Part shown: in pieces, positions 8,474 through 19,729 of the stretch
Numbering within the stretch: the first letter of the stretch is position 1
How the letters are laid out: each line of letters starts with the position of its first letter
Source: Silurus meridionalis
Taxonomy: Eukaryota; Chordata; Actinopteri; Siluriformes; Siluridae
Reading direction: 5' to 3'
Assembly (NCBI RefSeq): GCF_014805685.1
Contig: NC_060905.1
Coordinates: 181,001-245,000, forward strand
DNA: 64,000 bases
Notes under the pieces: model-generated
The model's input: only the letters and a program-made list of their open reading frames with translations
Database searches by the model: none
Told to the model about the DNA's origin: nothing
Made by a program: the position numbers and the translations under genes

Positions 8474-11415
8474 GCGTGCACAACGCGAGGCCCAGCATCT
8501 CTCCAGATTTTGCGATTTAGTAGCAATTTCTCCATCAACAGCAAGTTTATTCACGCAGAACAGGCTTGCACACATCTCATACAGCCGAGAAGCATTACTA
8601 AACATCGGCAACACTCACAGATACGGGCTTTCAACGGACTTTGAACTCCCTCGGGAAATTGCCCGAACACCGCGGACCGCTGATCCAGCTCGGCCGACAG
8701 TGAGACCACAGCGCCGGCGGCGAGACCGTAAACAAAGGAGGGGGAAGCGAGGCGGCATCAGGGCTAAGCTAAGGCTAAACCCGCATCAACCAGCGATTCC
8801 AAGCGTCTTCCTTGCCAATGTACGGTCTCTTGCTAATAAAATGGATGAGTTGCTGCTCGGATATCATCACACAAACGGATTAAGGAATGTAATGTCATGA
8901 TTTTCACGGAAACATGGCTCAACAACAACATTCCCAGCAGCGCCATTGAGCTCGGGGGTCGCAGTGTTTATCGGGCGGACAGGACGGCAGAGGACTCTGG
9001 TAAGCGCAGAGGTGGAGGTCTGTGCATTTATGTTAACAACTCATGGTGCACGGACTCTACTGTTACTGAAAGTCATTGCTCTGTTCATTTAGAGTATTTG
9101 ATGATTAAGTGCAGACCCTTTTATTTACCGAGAGAATTCTCAGCCATTGTTGTGACTGCTGTGTACATTCCACGGATGCTAATGCTAAGCTAGCTATGGA
9201 GGAACTGCATGCAGCTATCAGCAAACAGCAGTCTGCACATCCTGAAGGAGCTATCATTGTCGCTGGAGATTTCAACCACTCCAACCTGAAATCTGTCTTA
9301 CCAAAATTTCACCGCAATGTCTCCTGCTCTACTAGAGGACAAAACACTGGACCAGGTATACACAAACATACCTGGGGCATACACAGCCATTCCCTCCCCA
9401 CCTGGGTCAGTCTGATCACCTCTCTTTGTTCATGCTACCCAAATACACACCACTAATCAAACGTGTGAAACCAGCTGTGAGGACAGTAAAGGTATGGCCA
9501 GAGGGGGCCATTTCTTCTCTACAACAACAGTTTCAGGATACTGACTGGAACATGTTCGCTTCACAGGCCACACTGGACTCTCACACAGACATGGACAGTT
9601 ACACATCATCTGTTTTGGACCATATTAACACGTGCATTGACAATGTCACTACTGTCAAACACGTGAAATGCTTTCTAACCAGAAGCCGTGGATGAACTCT
9701 GAAGTCCGTCTCCTGTTGAAAGCAAGAGATGCTGTCTTTAAATCTGGCAGTGCACAGGACTACAACAGAGCCAGGGCCAACCTGAAAAGAGGCATCAGGA
9801 AAGCAAAGCTCACATTTAAACGCCACATAGAAGAGCACTTCCACAACTCTGACCCCAGACGCATGTGGAAAGGCATCCAGTCAATCACGGACTACAAACC
9901 CACAGCTCAACCAACCAGCAGTGCCTTCCAACCGAACGAACTTAATCACTTTTTTGCTCGTTTTGACCAAAGCACAGGACATTTTACACCAACCACGGAC
10001 TCTGCTACTGCTTACAGCCCACTTTCAATCTCAACAACGGACGTCTATTCAGTGTTCAGCAGAGTGGATGCACGAAGGCAGCTGGCCCGGACGGCATACC
10101 GGGACGTGTTCTCAGAGCATGCGCTGGACAACTGGCACAGGTTTTTACTGACATTTTCAACCTGTCACTGGCCCAAGCCACGGTACCAACATGCCTGAAG
10201 ACCACTACTATCATACCAGTGCCTAAGCACTCAGCTGCTAAATGCCTGAATGACTTTCGCCCGGTTGCACTCACCCCATTGCTATGAAGTGCTTTGAGAA
10301 ACTGGTCCTGAATCACCTCACTGCGGGCCTACCACCTACACTGGACCCATACCAGTTTGCCTATCGCCCGAACAGGTCAACAGAGGATGCAGTTTCCACA
10401 GCTCTTCATTCTGCTCTCACCCACCTGGATAAAAGCAACACGTACATCAGAATGCTGTTCATTGACTTTAGCTCTGCGTTCAATACAGTCCTCCCCACTG
10501 TACTGATCACTAAGCTCAGTGAACTGGGTATCTGCACCTCCACTTGCAGATGGATTCTGGACTTTCTCACCAACAGACCTCAATCTGTCAGGTTGGGAAA
10601 CCAGGTATCCTCAACCCTAATTCTGAACACTGGCATACCGCAGGGCTGTGTTCTGAGCCCACTGCTCTACTCCCTGTTCACCCACGATTGTGCTCCTCTG
10701 TATAACTCCAACATCTTCATCAAGTATGCAGATGACACCACCGTGGTCGGCCAGATCGACAACAACGACGAATCGGCCTACAGGAAGAGATCCGTAATCT
10801 GGCAGCATGGTGTGCCACCAACAACCTGACTCTCAACGCCACAAAGACCAAAGAGCTCATTGTGGACTTCCGAAATCCAACAGCAGGAGACATCTACCAG
10901 TCAACATCAATGGAACCGAGGTAGAGCGAGTCTCCAGCTTTAAGTTCCTGGGAGTTCACATCTCTGAGGATCTGACATGGCAGCAGAACACGTCAGCTCT
11001 GGTTAAAAAAGCACAACAACGCCTGTACTTCTTGAGAAGTCTCAAGAAATCTCATCTGTCCCCGGGGATTTTAACGAGCTTCTACCGCTGCATCATTGAG
11101 AGCATCCTGACCAACTCCATCACTGTATGGTACGGAGGCTCCACTGTGTGTGAACGTAAAGCACTGCAAAGGGTGGTCAAAACCGCCCAACGCATCACTG
11201 GCACCCAACTACCTGCCATTGAACACCTTCACCACAGCAGATGTCTGCGCAGAGCTCACAGCATCATCAAGGACTCTTCACATCCCAGTCATAAACTGTT
11301 TAACCTCCTTCCATCAAGAAGGAGATACAGGAACTTACGCACCAGAACCAGCAGGTTCAGGGACAGCTTTTTTCCATCCACCATCACACTACTGAACTCA
11401 ACACTACACCGCTAA
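8466..11415 (+). pseudogene. LINE B ORF: APE endonuclease + reverse transcriptase
   Basis: The protein nicks DNA and reverse transcribes the LINE RNA at the nick. In order: a basic N-terminal segment (RRRRDRKQRRGKR, ~8706-8745); endonuclease motifs SVFLANVRSLANK (Asn), IFTETWL (Glu, ~8897), VAGDFNHSNLK (Asp/Asn, ~9261) and SDH-like at ~9410; then the RT domain with [21 protein letters not shown] (~10350), [10 protein letters not shown] (catalytic Asp), [13 protein letters not shown] (~10637), and [10 protein letters not shown] (both catalytic Asp); a thumb region ends LNSTLHR at 11415. The start is chosen at 8466 because the N-terminus is conserved with copy B' and lies in the TISU. Frameshifts occur at about 8897, 9190, 9440, 9690, 10080, 10270 and 10800. 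Catalytic residues are all kept, so breaks are recent. Confidence 0.85.
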
Positions 11416-11887
11416 ATCACTACAAAACAAACATAAACAAAAGACTGTATATAACCTCTGTACAATACATGTACATACTTCATATTATATCTTTTTCACT
11501 CCTCAGTACATCTGCACTTTTATATCTGTATGTATATTTATCATCACTGTACATTCTGCCCAACATTTCACATTAATCTGTGTATATAATGTATGTGTAT
11601 ATATTTATATATATATATTTTTTATATATAGTAGACTGTTTATTCAGCTTGCTACTCCTTACTGCCATAATCCTGTGATCTGTAACCTTCATAGCCTTTA
11701 TATTTATTCACTGTATATACTTCATATATATACCACTGCTGTAAATATGCCAGATAGTTATCTGCACTGTAAATATGCTAGATATTTATCTGCACTTTTT
11801 GCACAACTGCTACATTTTGCACTTCTGGTAGATGCCAAACTGCATTTCGTTGCTGTGTACCTGTACAATGCAATGACAATAAAGTTG

Positions 11888-11953
<66 letters not shown>
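11888..11953. repeat. (CTAT)n microsatellite, about 16 units
   Basis: Uninterrupted tetranucleotide tract that forms the 3' tail of LINE B. It probably grew from the short tail repeats that LINEs of this group make at insertion. Confidence 0.9.
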
Positions 11954-11954
<1 letters not shown>

Positions 11955-13318
11955 AACAAAATATTTGTTAACTGAAGTCCGATCAAAGGCTGTATGCCTA
12001 ATATGCTAAGAAACTATCACGGTTTTCAAAGAGTACAATATCAGCCGTCACTTTGCTATGAAGCATGTCAACTATGCTAGCAAGCAGTCAATGCAGGAAC
12101 GGGCGGCTACGGCTCAGAGGTTGGCAGCTAATTTACAGACTCAGCAAAAAAAATTTCACCGGCAAACTGCGATTCAAGAGTCAAGTACCAAGGCAAGTTT
12201 TTTTGCTGGCATTCAAATTAGCAAAAGCTAGCAAGCCTTTCTCCGAAGGCAAGTTTTTAAAAGAATATACAGACGGCAGTTGTCTTGCGTCCGGAGTGTT
12301 AGGGCAAGTTTAAAAAAATCGGTACGGAAGGGAAAAACTCGGGGAGGAGATTTATATAACATGGTGTCTGTTGCCATCAAAAGACATAAGCTAGCTTGGA
12401 GTAAACTTGCCAGTGTTATGATGGTATGTTATGTTCCTTCACTGCATCATCCATCAGGAATCGCTTTGCAAGTCTTTATTGCAGCTTAAACTTGTCAACT
12501 TTATACGTGCGCGTGGACTTCAGTAACGACATTCCATCAAGTTCCTCTAGGAAACTGATGCTGATCATCAGGAGTTGCTGCACCACTCTCATGTCCGCTG
12601 GATGAGTTTGGGCAAAATGCTCCAACGAGTGTGGGACCTGAAAGAGGAGATTGGAGTCAGTGGGGAAATCTGACGAATTTCCTGATCTAAGCAACAAGAA
12701 CTGGTTTTGTGATTTTGCGTTTGCTGTGGACATATTTTCACACTTGAATGAGAAACTACAGGGGAAAGAACAGTTTGTGCACAAATGTTTCAGCCTTCAA
12801 ATCTAAGCTTACTTTATTCTCTAGACAAATTGCAAACACATCTTTCACTAATTTCGCCACACTTGGCACGCAGAATGAGGTGACGCAAAATGCAAAGAAA
12901 TACAGCAAATTACTGGATGACCTGCACAAAGAATTGAGCCATCGCTCTGACTTTGAAAACATTGAAAAGTCACTTCAGCTGGTGTCCTGTCACGTGGCCC
13001 TGGAACCTCACCACGAGAAGTGCAATTGGAACTGATCGATCTTCAATCTGACTCCGTCTTAAAGGAGAAGTTCAGCTCTCATAAACTGAATGACGTTTGT
13101 GCTTTACTTAACGAAGCCATGTTTCCAAACCTCCGGAAGACGGCACAAAAGATGCTGACTTTGTTTGGTTTGACCTAGGTATGTGAGCAGACATTCAGCA
13201 TCATGAACATCAACAAAGCCCCTCACAGATCCAGGTTAACTGACCAATGCCTCGGCTCTATCCTGAGAATTGCCACAACAAAACTTACTCCAGACTTTGA
13301 TGAACTGGCAAAATAAAG
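11954..13318 (+). pseudogene. hAT transposase remnant (GTF2IRD2/ZBED5-like)
   Basis: Cut-and-paste transposase, now dead. Visible segments are a BED-finger half with CLIC-type cysteines and NYASKQSMQERAATAQRLAA (~12069-12130), HRQTAIQESSTKASFLLAFK-type sequence (~12160), then after a rearranged section CSLNFAVDIFSHLNEKLQG-type sequence (~12700-12770), QLELIDLQSDSVLKEKF (~13022) and the C-terminal dimerisation domain 'RKTAQKMLTLFGLT' and 'CEQTFSIMNINKAPHRSRLT' (~13135-13250). Several stops (for example at about 12312 and 13179) and a deletion of the catalytic core are present. The first codons are at ~8395 before LINE B. Confidence 0.7.
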
Positions 13319-13370
13319 AGATCAACAACACTGTTCTTACTGAAAATGAATTTGGGTTTTTCTGTTGTGT
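11954..13370 (+). mobile_element. hAT transposon, right part
   Basis: Continues the hAT interrupted at 8451. The first bases 'ataacaaaatatttgttaac' rejoin the transposase frame. The right terminal repeat is missing; the element ends where a LINE C fragment begins at about 13370. Confidence 0.7.
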
Positions 13371-13955
13371 TCATCACTACAAGACACACTGGATCCTCTA
13401 CAGTTCACATACTGCCAAAACCACTCTACTGAGGGATGCCATTGCTCATCTTTTTCACACAATGATGAGCCAACTGGACTGCAAAAAAGGGAATTATGCT
13501 GAAATGCTGATTGAGGACTACAGTTCAACATTCAACGTCATAATTCCCCCCCACGCTAACCTCTAATTTGGAGGTCCTGGGACTCAGCCTGCTGCTGTGT
13601 CAATGGATCTCCAACTTCCTGACAGACCACAAGCCGTACGCATGGGAAAACACACCTCATCCACCCTCACCCTCAGCACTGGAACTCCTCAGGGTTGTGT
13701 TCTAAGCCCCCTGCTGTACTCACTGTACACATATGATTGTGTGACCACTTCCAGCTCCACCACCAGCATCAAGTTTGCTGACGACACTGTTGTTGTGGGC
13801 CTGATCTCCAACGATGATAGTTGATAGAGAACTTCAGCATGAAGCAGGAGCGGTTATACCAACCACCAAACATCAACAAGACCCAAGTGGAGAAAGTTGA
13901 CAGTTTCTGGTACCTAGGTGTTAACATCACACAGGACCTGTCTTGGTCCTGTCAC
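13370..13955 (+). mobile_element. LINE C copy 1, left part
   Basis: Part of the RT domain of LINE C (full copies at 46197 and 52172). It reads THWILYSSHTA..., then the PQG block [14 protein letters not shown] and the catalytic FADDTVVVG. It stops at 'cttggtcctgtcac' (13955); the next bases of the LINE C sequence, 'tcaacaccct', are found at 17461, after LINE B'. A third piece continues at 19730. Confidence 0.85.
13597..13955 (+). pseudogene. LINE C reverse transcriptase fragment
   Basis: Frame 13597-13824 holds [40 protein letters not shown] and [19 protein letters not shown] blocks 4 and 5 with both catalytic Asp. A stop follows, then a second frame with EKVDSFWYLGVNITQDLSW. The upstream part at 13375-13560 is in another frame. 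Confidence 0.75.
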
Positions 13956-13965
13956 TACAGTGACC

Positions 13966-13977
13966 CAAGATGGCGGC
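13966..13977 (+). promoter_or_regulatory. TISU / YY1 motif over the LINE B' start codon
   Basis: CAAGATGGCGGC, identical to that in LINE B and again with its ATG (13970) 14 nt from the element's 5' end. The leader sequences differ (tacagtgac versus tgaactgaa), so the motif is the conserved part. Confidence 0.75.
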
Positions 13978-16848
13978 ACGAGCACATCGCAAGGCTCAGG
14001 GTCTCTCCAGAATCTGCAATTTTGCTGTATTTCTGTTGCTCATATCGGGTCTGTTTGTGCAGAACAGCTGTGCATATACATCGTACACCTGACGTGAGCT
14101 TTTGGATATTGGTTTACGACTTCCCGACAGTTTTATTGACAACCTTCATCTCCTTCCTGAGATCACCAGAGCACCCGAGGCAGCTCATTCTACACGGCCG
14201 GGCGGAAGTGCTCGCAGGCGTCGTCGAGATCGTAAACAAAGGTGGGGGAAGCTTGGTGGAGTGAAAGCTAAGCTAAAGCTAACACCGCACCGGCTCTCTT
14301 TATCCAGCATCTTCCTTGCCAATGTTCGGTCACTAGTAAACAAAATGGAGGAGATTCGACTCAGCATCACACACAGCATGAAACTTTAGAACTGTAATGT
14401 CATGATCTTCACGGAAACATGGCTACACAGCGGCATTCCAGGCAATGCTATTGAGCTAGCGAGATGACACACACTCCGGGCGGATTGGACATTAGATGGT
14501 TCCGGTAAGACCAGAGGCGGTGGATTGTGCATTTATGTTAACAAAGCTTGGTGCACGAACTCTGTTACTGTCGAGAGTCTTTGTTCAGCTAACCTGGAGT
14601 TTCTTATGGTTAAATGTAGACCGTTTTATCTACCGCGGGAGTTCACTTCCACTATTATTACTGCTGCTTACATTCCCCCGATGCTGATGCTAAGCTCGCT
14701 ATGAAAGAACTTTATGCGGCCATCAGTAAACAACAGACTGTTCAACCGGAAGCTGCGTTTATTGTTGCGGGAGATTTTAATCACTCAAACTTAAAAGCAG
14801 TTCTTCCAAAATTTCATCAGCATGTTTCCTGTCACACCAGAGGGACCATGTATACAGAAACATGGCTGGAGCATACGTTGCGACCCCCCTCCCCCACATG
14901 GGACAGTCAGATCACTTTTCTTTGTTTCTCACCCCCAAATATGCACCCTTTATCAACTGGGTAAAGCCATCAGTGAGAACCAAGAAGGTGAGGTGCACAG
15001 AGGCAGATTTCACACTTCAGGAAAGGTTTTTACACACAGACTGGAGTACATTTGCTTCTCAGGCCACCAGTGACTCTCACACAGACATTGACTGCTACAC
15101 CTCCTCTGTACTGGATTACATCAGTTCCACCATAGACAGTGATACTACCCAGAATAAGATCATCACATACCCAAATCAGAAGCCATGGATGAACAAGAAG
15201 GTGTGCCTCCTGCTGAAGGCATGCACTACTGCCTTCAGGTCAGATGATGCTCAGGCCTACACTACATCCAGAGCTAATTTGAAGAGCGGCATCAAAGAGG
15301 CCAAGCACTGCTACAAGCTAAAGATTGAGGAGCATTTTTCCAACTCTGACCCTTGACGCATGTGGCAAGGCATCCAGGCCATCAGTGATTACAAATCCTC
15401 CCACCCCACCCCTGCTGTAACTGATGTCCTCGTTCTGAATGAGCTTAATGACTTTTATGCTCGCTTTGAGAGAGACAACAAAGAAACTGCCACAAAGCTT
15501 AAACTCTCGGCTTATGACTCTCCAATCAAACTCTTCTCCACAGATGTCTGCAATGCACTGAGCCAGATCATCGCACACAAAGCCGCTGAGGCAGACAACA
15601 TCCCTGGATGCGTACTCAGGGCATGTGCTGAGCAGCTCGCTGAGGTTTTTACTGACATCTTCAACCTGTCTCTTGCCCAAGCAGCTGTTCCCACTTGCTT
15701 TAAATGCACCTCCATTGTGCCAGTGCCAAAACACTCCAACCCAACGTGCCTGAACGACTACCGGCCTGTAGCACTGACACCCACTGTCATGAAGTGCTTT
15801 GAGCGGCTGGTCCTGGCACACCTGAAGGACTCTCTGCGATCCATATTAGACTCCCACCAGTTTGCCTACCGCAGCAATAGGAGCACAGAAGATGCAGTTT
15901 CCATGGCACTGCACTCTGTGCTCACACACTTGGATAATAAAAACACTTATGCACGTATGCTGTTTGTTGCCCTAAGCTCAGCATTCAATACCATCATTCC
16001 ATCCAAGTTAATAGCCAAACTTCTAGATCTGGGCATTAACACCTCCACCTGCAACTGGCTCATGGACTTTCTGACCAACAGACCCCAGCAGGTTCGATCT
16101 AGCTCCATCTGCTCCAACACCATCACACTCAACACTGGTGTACCACAGGGCTGTGTGCTGAGCCCCTTCCTCTACTCCCTCTTCACCTCCGACTGCAGGC
16201 CTGTGAATGGATCTAACTCCATCATCAAGTTTGCAGATGACACTACCGTGATTAGTCTCATGACCAACAATGATGAGATTGATCCAGCACCTAGCCACAT
16301 GGTGCAATAACAATAACCTGCTCCTTAACACCTCCATGTCAAAGGAGCTTATTGTGGACTTCAGGAAGGAGACAAGGGGCACATATGACACCACCCACAT
16401 CAATGGGATGGCTGTTGAGCGCGTCTCCAGTTTCAAGTTCCTGGGGATCCACATCTCGGCGGACCTGTCCTGGAATATCAACACCTCTAGCCTAGTAAAG
16501 AAGGCTCACCAGCGCCTCTTTTTCCTGAGGACACTTAAGAAAAATCATCTCTCCTCGGATATCCTGGTGAACTTCTACCGCTGTGCAATACAAAGCATCC
16601 TGACCAGCTGTGTCACAGTCTGGAATGGGAGCTGCTCTGTTGCAGAGCATAAGGCACTGCAGCGGGTGGTGAAAACTGCCCAGCACATGACAGGGACTCC
16701 ACTCCCAGCCATGGAGGACATAAAAAACGCTGTCTGCGTCGACCTCGCAACATTCTTAAGGACTCCTCTCATCCCGCCCATAGACTTATTACTCTTCTGC
16801 CCTCCGGCAGGCATTACAGGTGCCTCCGGACCAGGACCAGCCGATTAA
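13970..16848 (+). pseudogene. LINE B' ORF: endonuclease + reverse transcriptase
   Basis: Homologous to the LINE B protein from the first codon (MAARAHRKAQGLSRICN versus MAARAQREAQHLSRFCD). A TGA lies at about 14093. Endonuclease motifs: SIFLANVRSLVNK (~14304), IFTETWL (~14405), VAGDFNHSNLK (~14767), GQSDHFSLF (~14901). The linker and RT reads on from 14862; the RT frame 15360-16310 holds [47 protein letters not shown] and FADDTTV. The first catalytic RT block reads F-V-A-L-S-S-A-F, with Ala in place of the Asp seen in LINE B. Frameshift at ~16270; thumb region to 16848. Confidence 0.85.
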
Positions 16849-18069
16849 AGAACAGCTTTTTTCTTAGAGCTGTCTCTTTAGTGAACTCTGACACTCACTG
16901 ATACACTACCACATTTCCCCCCACACCTCACACTTCGTTATTTCGCTAATGGACTGTCTACTCAAAAACGCATGCTCACCGAGACACTGATCATTTCTCA
17001 CCTCACACTTTGGTATTGCACGGACTGCTTACACAAACCTATGCTCATTTGCATACTGCTCTTAATAGTATTGCTGCTCACTATTAAATTATTACCATTG
17101 TATATATACCCATTCTCTGTTTATAGTTATAGCAATTTATGATGTTCACCGTTCACATCCTTCTGTAAATCTCTGTGTATATATATTCATCTGTATATTA
17201 TTGTTTATAGTACATTTATAAATGAATCTGTATATTATGTTCTTAGTACATATATATATTCATCTATATACTACAATTATAGTACATATACATCTTTAAA
17301 TTATTGTTTATAGTCTATATTTAATTTTATTTAACTATGTAAATCATGTAAAAACTATATATCCTGCACTTGCTGTTATTGCACTCTGGTTAGACCCAAA
17401 TTGCATTTCGTTGCCTTGTACATGTGTAATGACAATAAAGTTGAATCTAATCTAATCTAATCAACACCCTGGGCCCGGTTTTTCAAAAGTAATCCATTAG
17501 GATTTTGGATAACAGATTGAATCAAATCTTGAAAACGGATTACATAATCGGATTAGATCATGTAATCCAATCTTGGTTTTGATCCGGATCAAACCTTTAG
17601 TTTGGGTTTTTCAGAGCTTTTTGGAGGATTTGGATCACTTTGATCCAAAAAATCTGGATTAAACTGATCCCATCAGAAGGGTGGATTCAGCGTGGATTCC
17701 ATGCCCAAAAAGTAATGAAAACTTTAAAAATTTATCAAATAATACTATATTTGTAACACGCAGTATCTTACAAGATATCCTATTTATTCATAAGGTGTTA
17801 ATTGTATTTGTTCATCCGTCAGGCTACAATGATTAGGTAGCCTTTCAGTACAGGCCTAATCCCCAAAACAGCTGTCAAAATTGACAAAAAACAATAAATG
17901 TTATTCTGTCACTAATTGATATATATATATTCATCACAATCGAAAATATTTTTGTTTTTAGAATATTTATTACTGATGCATGCAATGATTACAGAATAAC
18001 CCCAAAAATGCAAAGAATGACAATCACTGATTTTTGAAATCCAAAACAATTCCAAATCAGAAATTGTGT

Positions 18070-18860
18070 CTAACTATTGCGTCCCTTTGTTGCACGTCCT
18101 GTTTGCTTGTTCTGGCAAAATGCAGGAGGTTGGTTAGGGTCTCCAAGGGGCTCAGGTGCATCATTGTCAGCACAGAGAGGGACATTGCGCTTAGTAGCGA
18201 TGTTGTGCAGGACAATACAGGCGAGGGTTATGTTGCATGCTTTCTGTGGTTCCACTCTCAGGTAGTTAAAGCATGCAAAGCGCCTCTTAAGAACGCCATT
18301 TAAACGCTCAATTGCACATCTTGCTCTGCAATGAGCAGTGTTGAAGCGTGCCAGCGCCGGTGTATTTGCTGTTAGAAAAGGAGTCATCAGCCATGGTAGG
18401 AGTGGGTAGGCACTGTCTCCTAATATTATGCCATCCGGTCGGTTGGTTTGGAGGTCTCTATATAGAGCGCTCTCCCTCAGGATGCGTGCATCATGGACAG
18501 ACCCAGGCCACTTGACAACGCAGTTAGTGATGATTTTCTGTTTATAAACTCCCATTCATTCTCACCAGGTGCTTGTATATGCATGTGTGCAGTCGATTGC
18601 TCCAATAGTATTGGGCACATTCCCCAAAAGAAAAAAGCTGCGCTTGGCCTGGGCAATCTGGTTGTCCTTTGGAAAAGAAACAAATTCATTGACCAGGCTG
18701 GCCAGTGCGATTGACACACCACCAGTGCGATCTCTCACCACATCACACACAGCTGATTTCACCACTCCCATATAGTCACCAACAACCCGATAGAAAGTCC
18801 CACATGCATAAAATCGGAGAGCAATGAGAATCTGGTCTTGTGGTGGTGGACAACACCTGC
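18070..18860 (-). pseudogene. HARBI1-like DDE transposase
   Basis: The enzyme cuts and joins the transposon ends. On the minus strand: QILIALRFYACGTFYRVVGD (~18840-18785), then IALASLVNEF, then N-T-I-G-A-I-D-C-T-H (first catalytic Asp, ~18600), APGENEWEFINRKS in another frame (~18570-18540), VVKWPGSVHDARI, LGDSAYPLLPW (second Asp, ~18430-18400), and RCAIERLNGVLKRRF (catalytic Glu, ~18320), then CIVLHNIA. All three catalytic residues are present. Two frameshifts near 18540-18590 and a loss of about 20 codons break it. It resembles HARBI1-type transposases in order and spacing. Confidence 0.85.
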
Positions 18861-19000
18861 CATTTCACTGTCTCTCTGTGGATCATCTGAGAAATTCTGA
18901 TTTATATGGCTGTGTAGTTGGTCTTTTTTCAGACACACCTATTACAACTGATTAGTTTTGGCTTGTGTTCAATTGATGCAATTGGACCCACGGCCTATAA

Positions 19001-19198
19001 TTGATGAACAATGTTCACTATAGTAAAGCAACGGAACCATGGATCTCAGAGCAAAGGCTTGAAGCGCCTTCATCAAACAAAGATGATGATTACAAGGCAC
19101 TTCTGCAAATAGAGACTGAAAGGGCAGAAGCACAGCTTCATCTGGCAGAGGAACATCTGACTCTGACCAAACTGCAGCAAACCAAGGCCAGACTTTGA
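19001..19198 (+). CDS. Short coiled-coil ORF of the Harbinger element
   Basis: A 65-codon frame, MMNNVHYSKATEPWISEQRL, ends in a region rich in Glu, Leu and Gln (ERAEAQLHLAEEHLTLTKLQ) that should form a coiled coil. Autonomous Harbinger elements carry a second, Myb/SANT-type gene that helps the transposase enter the nucleus and bind DNA; this looks like the C-terminal end of such a protein with the Myb domain lost. No Myb domain is visible in the window. The strand, opposite to the transposase, fits. Likely non-functional. Confidence 0.4.
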   Translation: MMNNVHYSKATEPWISEQRLEAPSSNKDDDYKALLQIETERAEAQLHLAEEHLTLTKLQQTKARL

Positions 19199-19729
19199 GA
19201 TCCGCCTCCTAAAGGCTACGCTCAGACAAGCTGGTCTCTCCACATCAGATGAGGAAGTCTGAAATTATTGTGGAGAATTTGACATTAAGTCTTTTTTTAA
19301 TTCAATACATCTATATTTGAAACTTGTTATGAACATATCCTCAATGTACAGTGTTTGTGTTGTAGGTCTCAGATGAGGGGGCTGCTGGAAGAGGATGGAG
19401 TGGGCTTTTTCTTGTGTTTAGTTTCTTTTAAATGTGTGTTTTCATTTCAAATAATAAACTTATATTAACTCCACACTGGCTGTTCTACGTGTTGCTCTTT
19501 ACATATCTATAGTTCTACATTGTGATTTCCTATCCTGTTTGAGCACTGGTTATCCAGATGTGGTGATTCTGAAAAGTTCCTATCCGGATCAGTTTGATCC
19601 AATCCGATGTTGCTTTGAAAAACTGGCTCAAGAAGTAAGATGGATTACGTGATCACGGATCGCAAAAAAAGGATTACTAAATCCGGATAAATTTTATCAG
19701 GATTAAACCTTTTGAAAAACCAGGCCCTG

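Larger units (their letters stand above)
8452..11953 (+). mobile_element. Full-length LINE B (Rex1/CR1-like), 3.5 kb
   Basis: A complete non-LTR retrotransposon inserted in the hAT transposase gene, with an ATAAC duplication on both sides. It has a 14-nt 5' UTR, one long ORF with endonuclease and reverse transcriptase, a 3' UTR of about 480 bp, and the tail 'caatgacaataaagttgtat' followed by (CTAT)n. No separate ORF1 is present. A second copy of the same length is at 13956-17460. The coding region carries a handful of frameshifts. Confidence 0.85.
13956..17460 (+). mobile_element. Full-length LINE B' (same family as LINE B)
   Basis: About 3.5 kb, the same length as LINE B. It lies inside LINE C between 'ctgtcac' and 'tcaacaccct', which are adjacent in the uninterrupted copy at 47600. 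No target duplication is visible, which suggests a blunt or microhomology join. It starts with a 14-nt leader before the TISU ATG and ends with 'gacaataaagttgaatctaa' and a short TCTAA repeat. The 3' UTR (16860-17430) is AT-rich, with 'tatatattcatctgtatatt' repeats. Confidence 0.85.
17472..19726 (-). mobile_element. PIF/Harbinger DNA transposon (2,255 bp)
   Basis: Terminal inverted repeats GGCCCGGTTTTTCAAAAG on the left and its counterpart with one change (GGCCTGG...) on the right are flanked by a 3-bp CTG duplication (17469-17471 and 19727-19729), as expected for this superfamily. Subterminal parts hold many 'atccggat' and 'ttgatcc' repeats in inverted order. It carries two genes on opposite strands, a HARBI1-like transposase and a short coiled-coil ORF. 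It was inserted into LINE C: the flanks 'tcaacaccctg' and 'ttaaagaatcctggcagcat' join to give the LINE C sequence. Confidence 0.85.

Noticed and set aside
11675..11956. Frame ending in a Ser-Ile-Tyr-Leu repeat
   Set aside because: It is the LINE B 3' UTR plus its (CTAT)n tail.
12065..13035. Possible host GTF2IRD2 or ZBED gene
   Set aside because: The frame has stops and deletions, hAT ends are visible on the left and no introns or host context support a domesticated gene.
18493..18775. Plus-strand frames opposite the Harbinger transposase
   Set aside because: Shadow frames; the minus strand carries the conserved DDE motifs.
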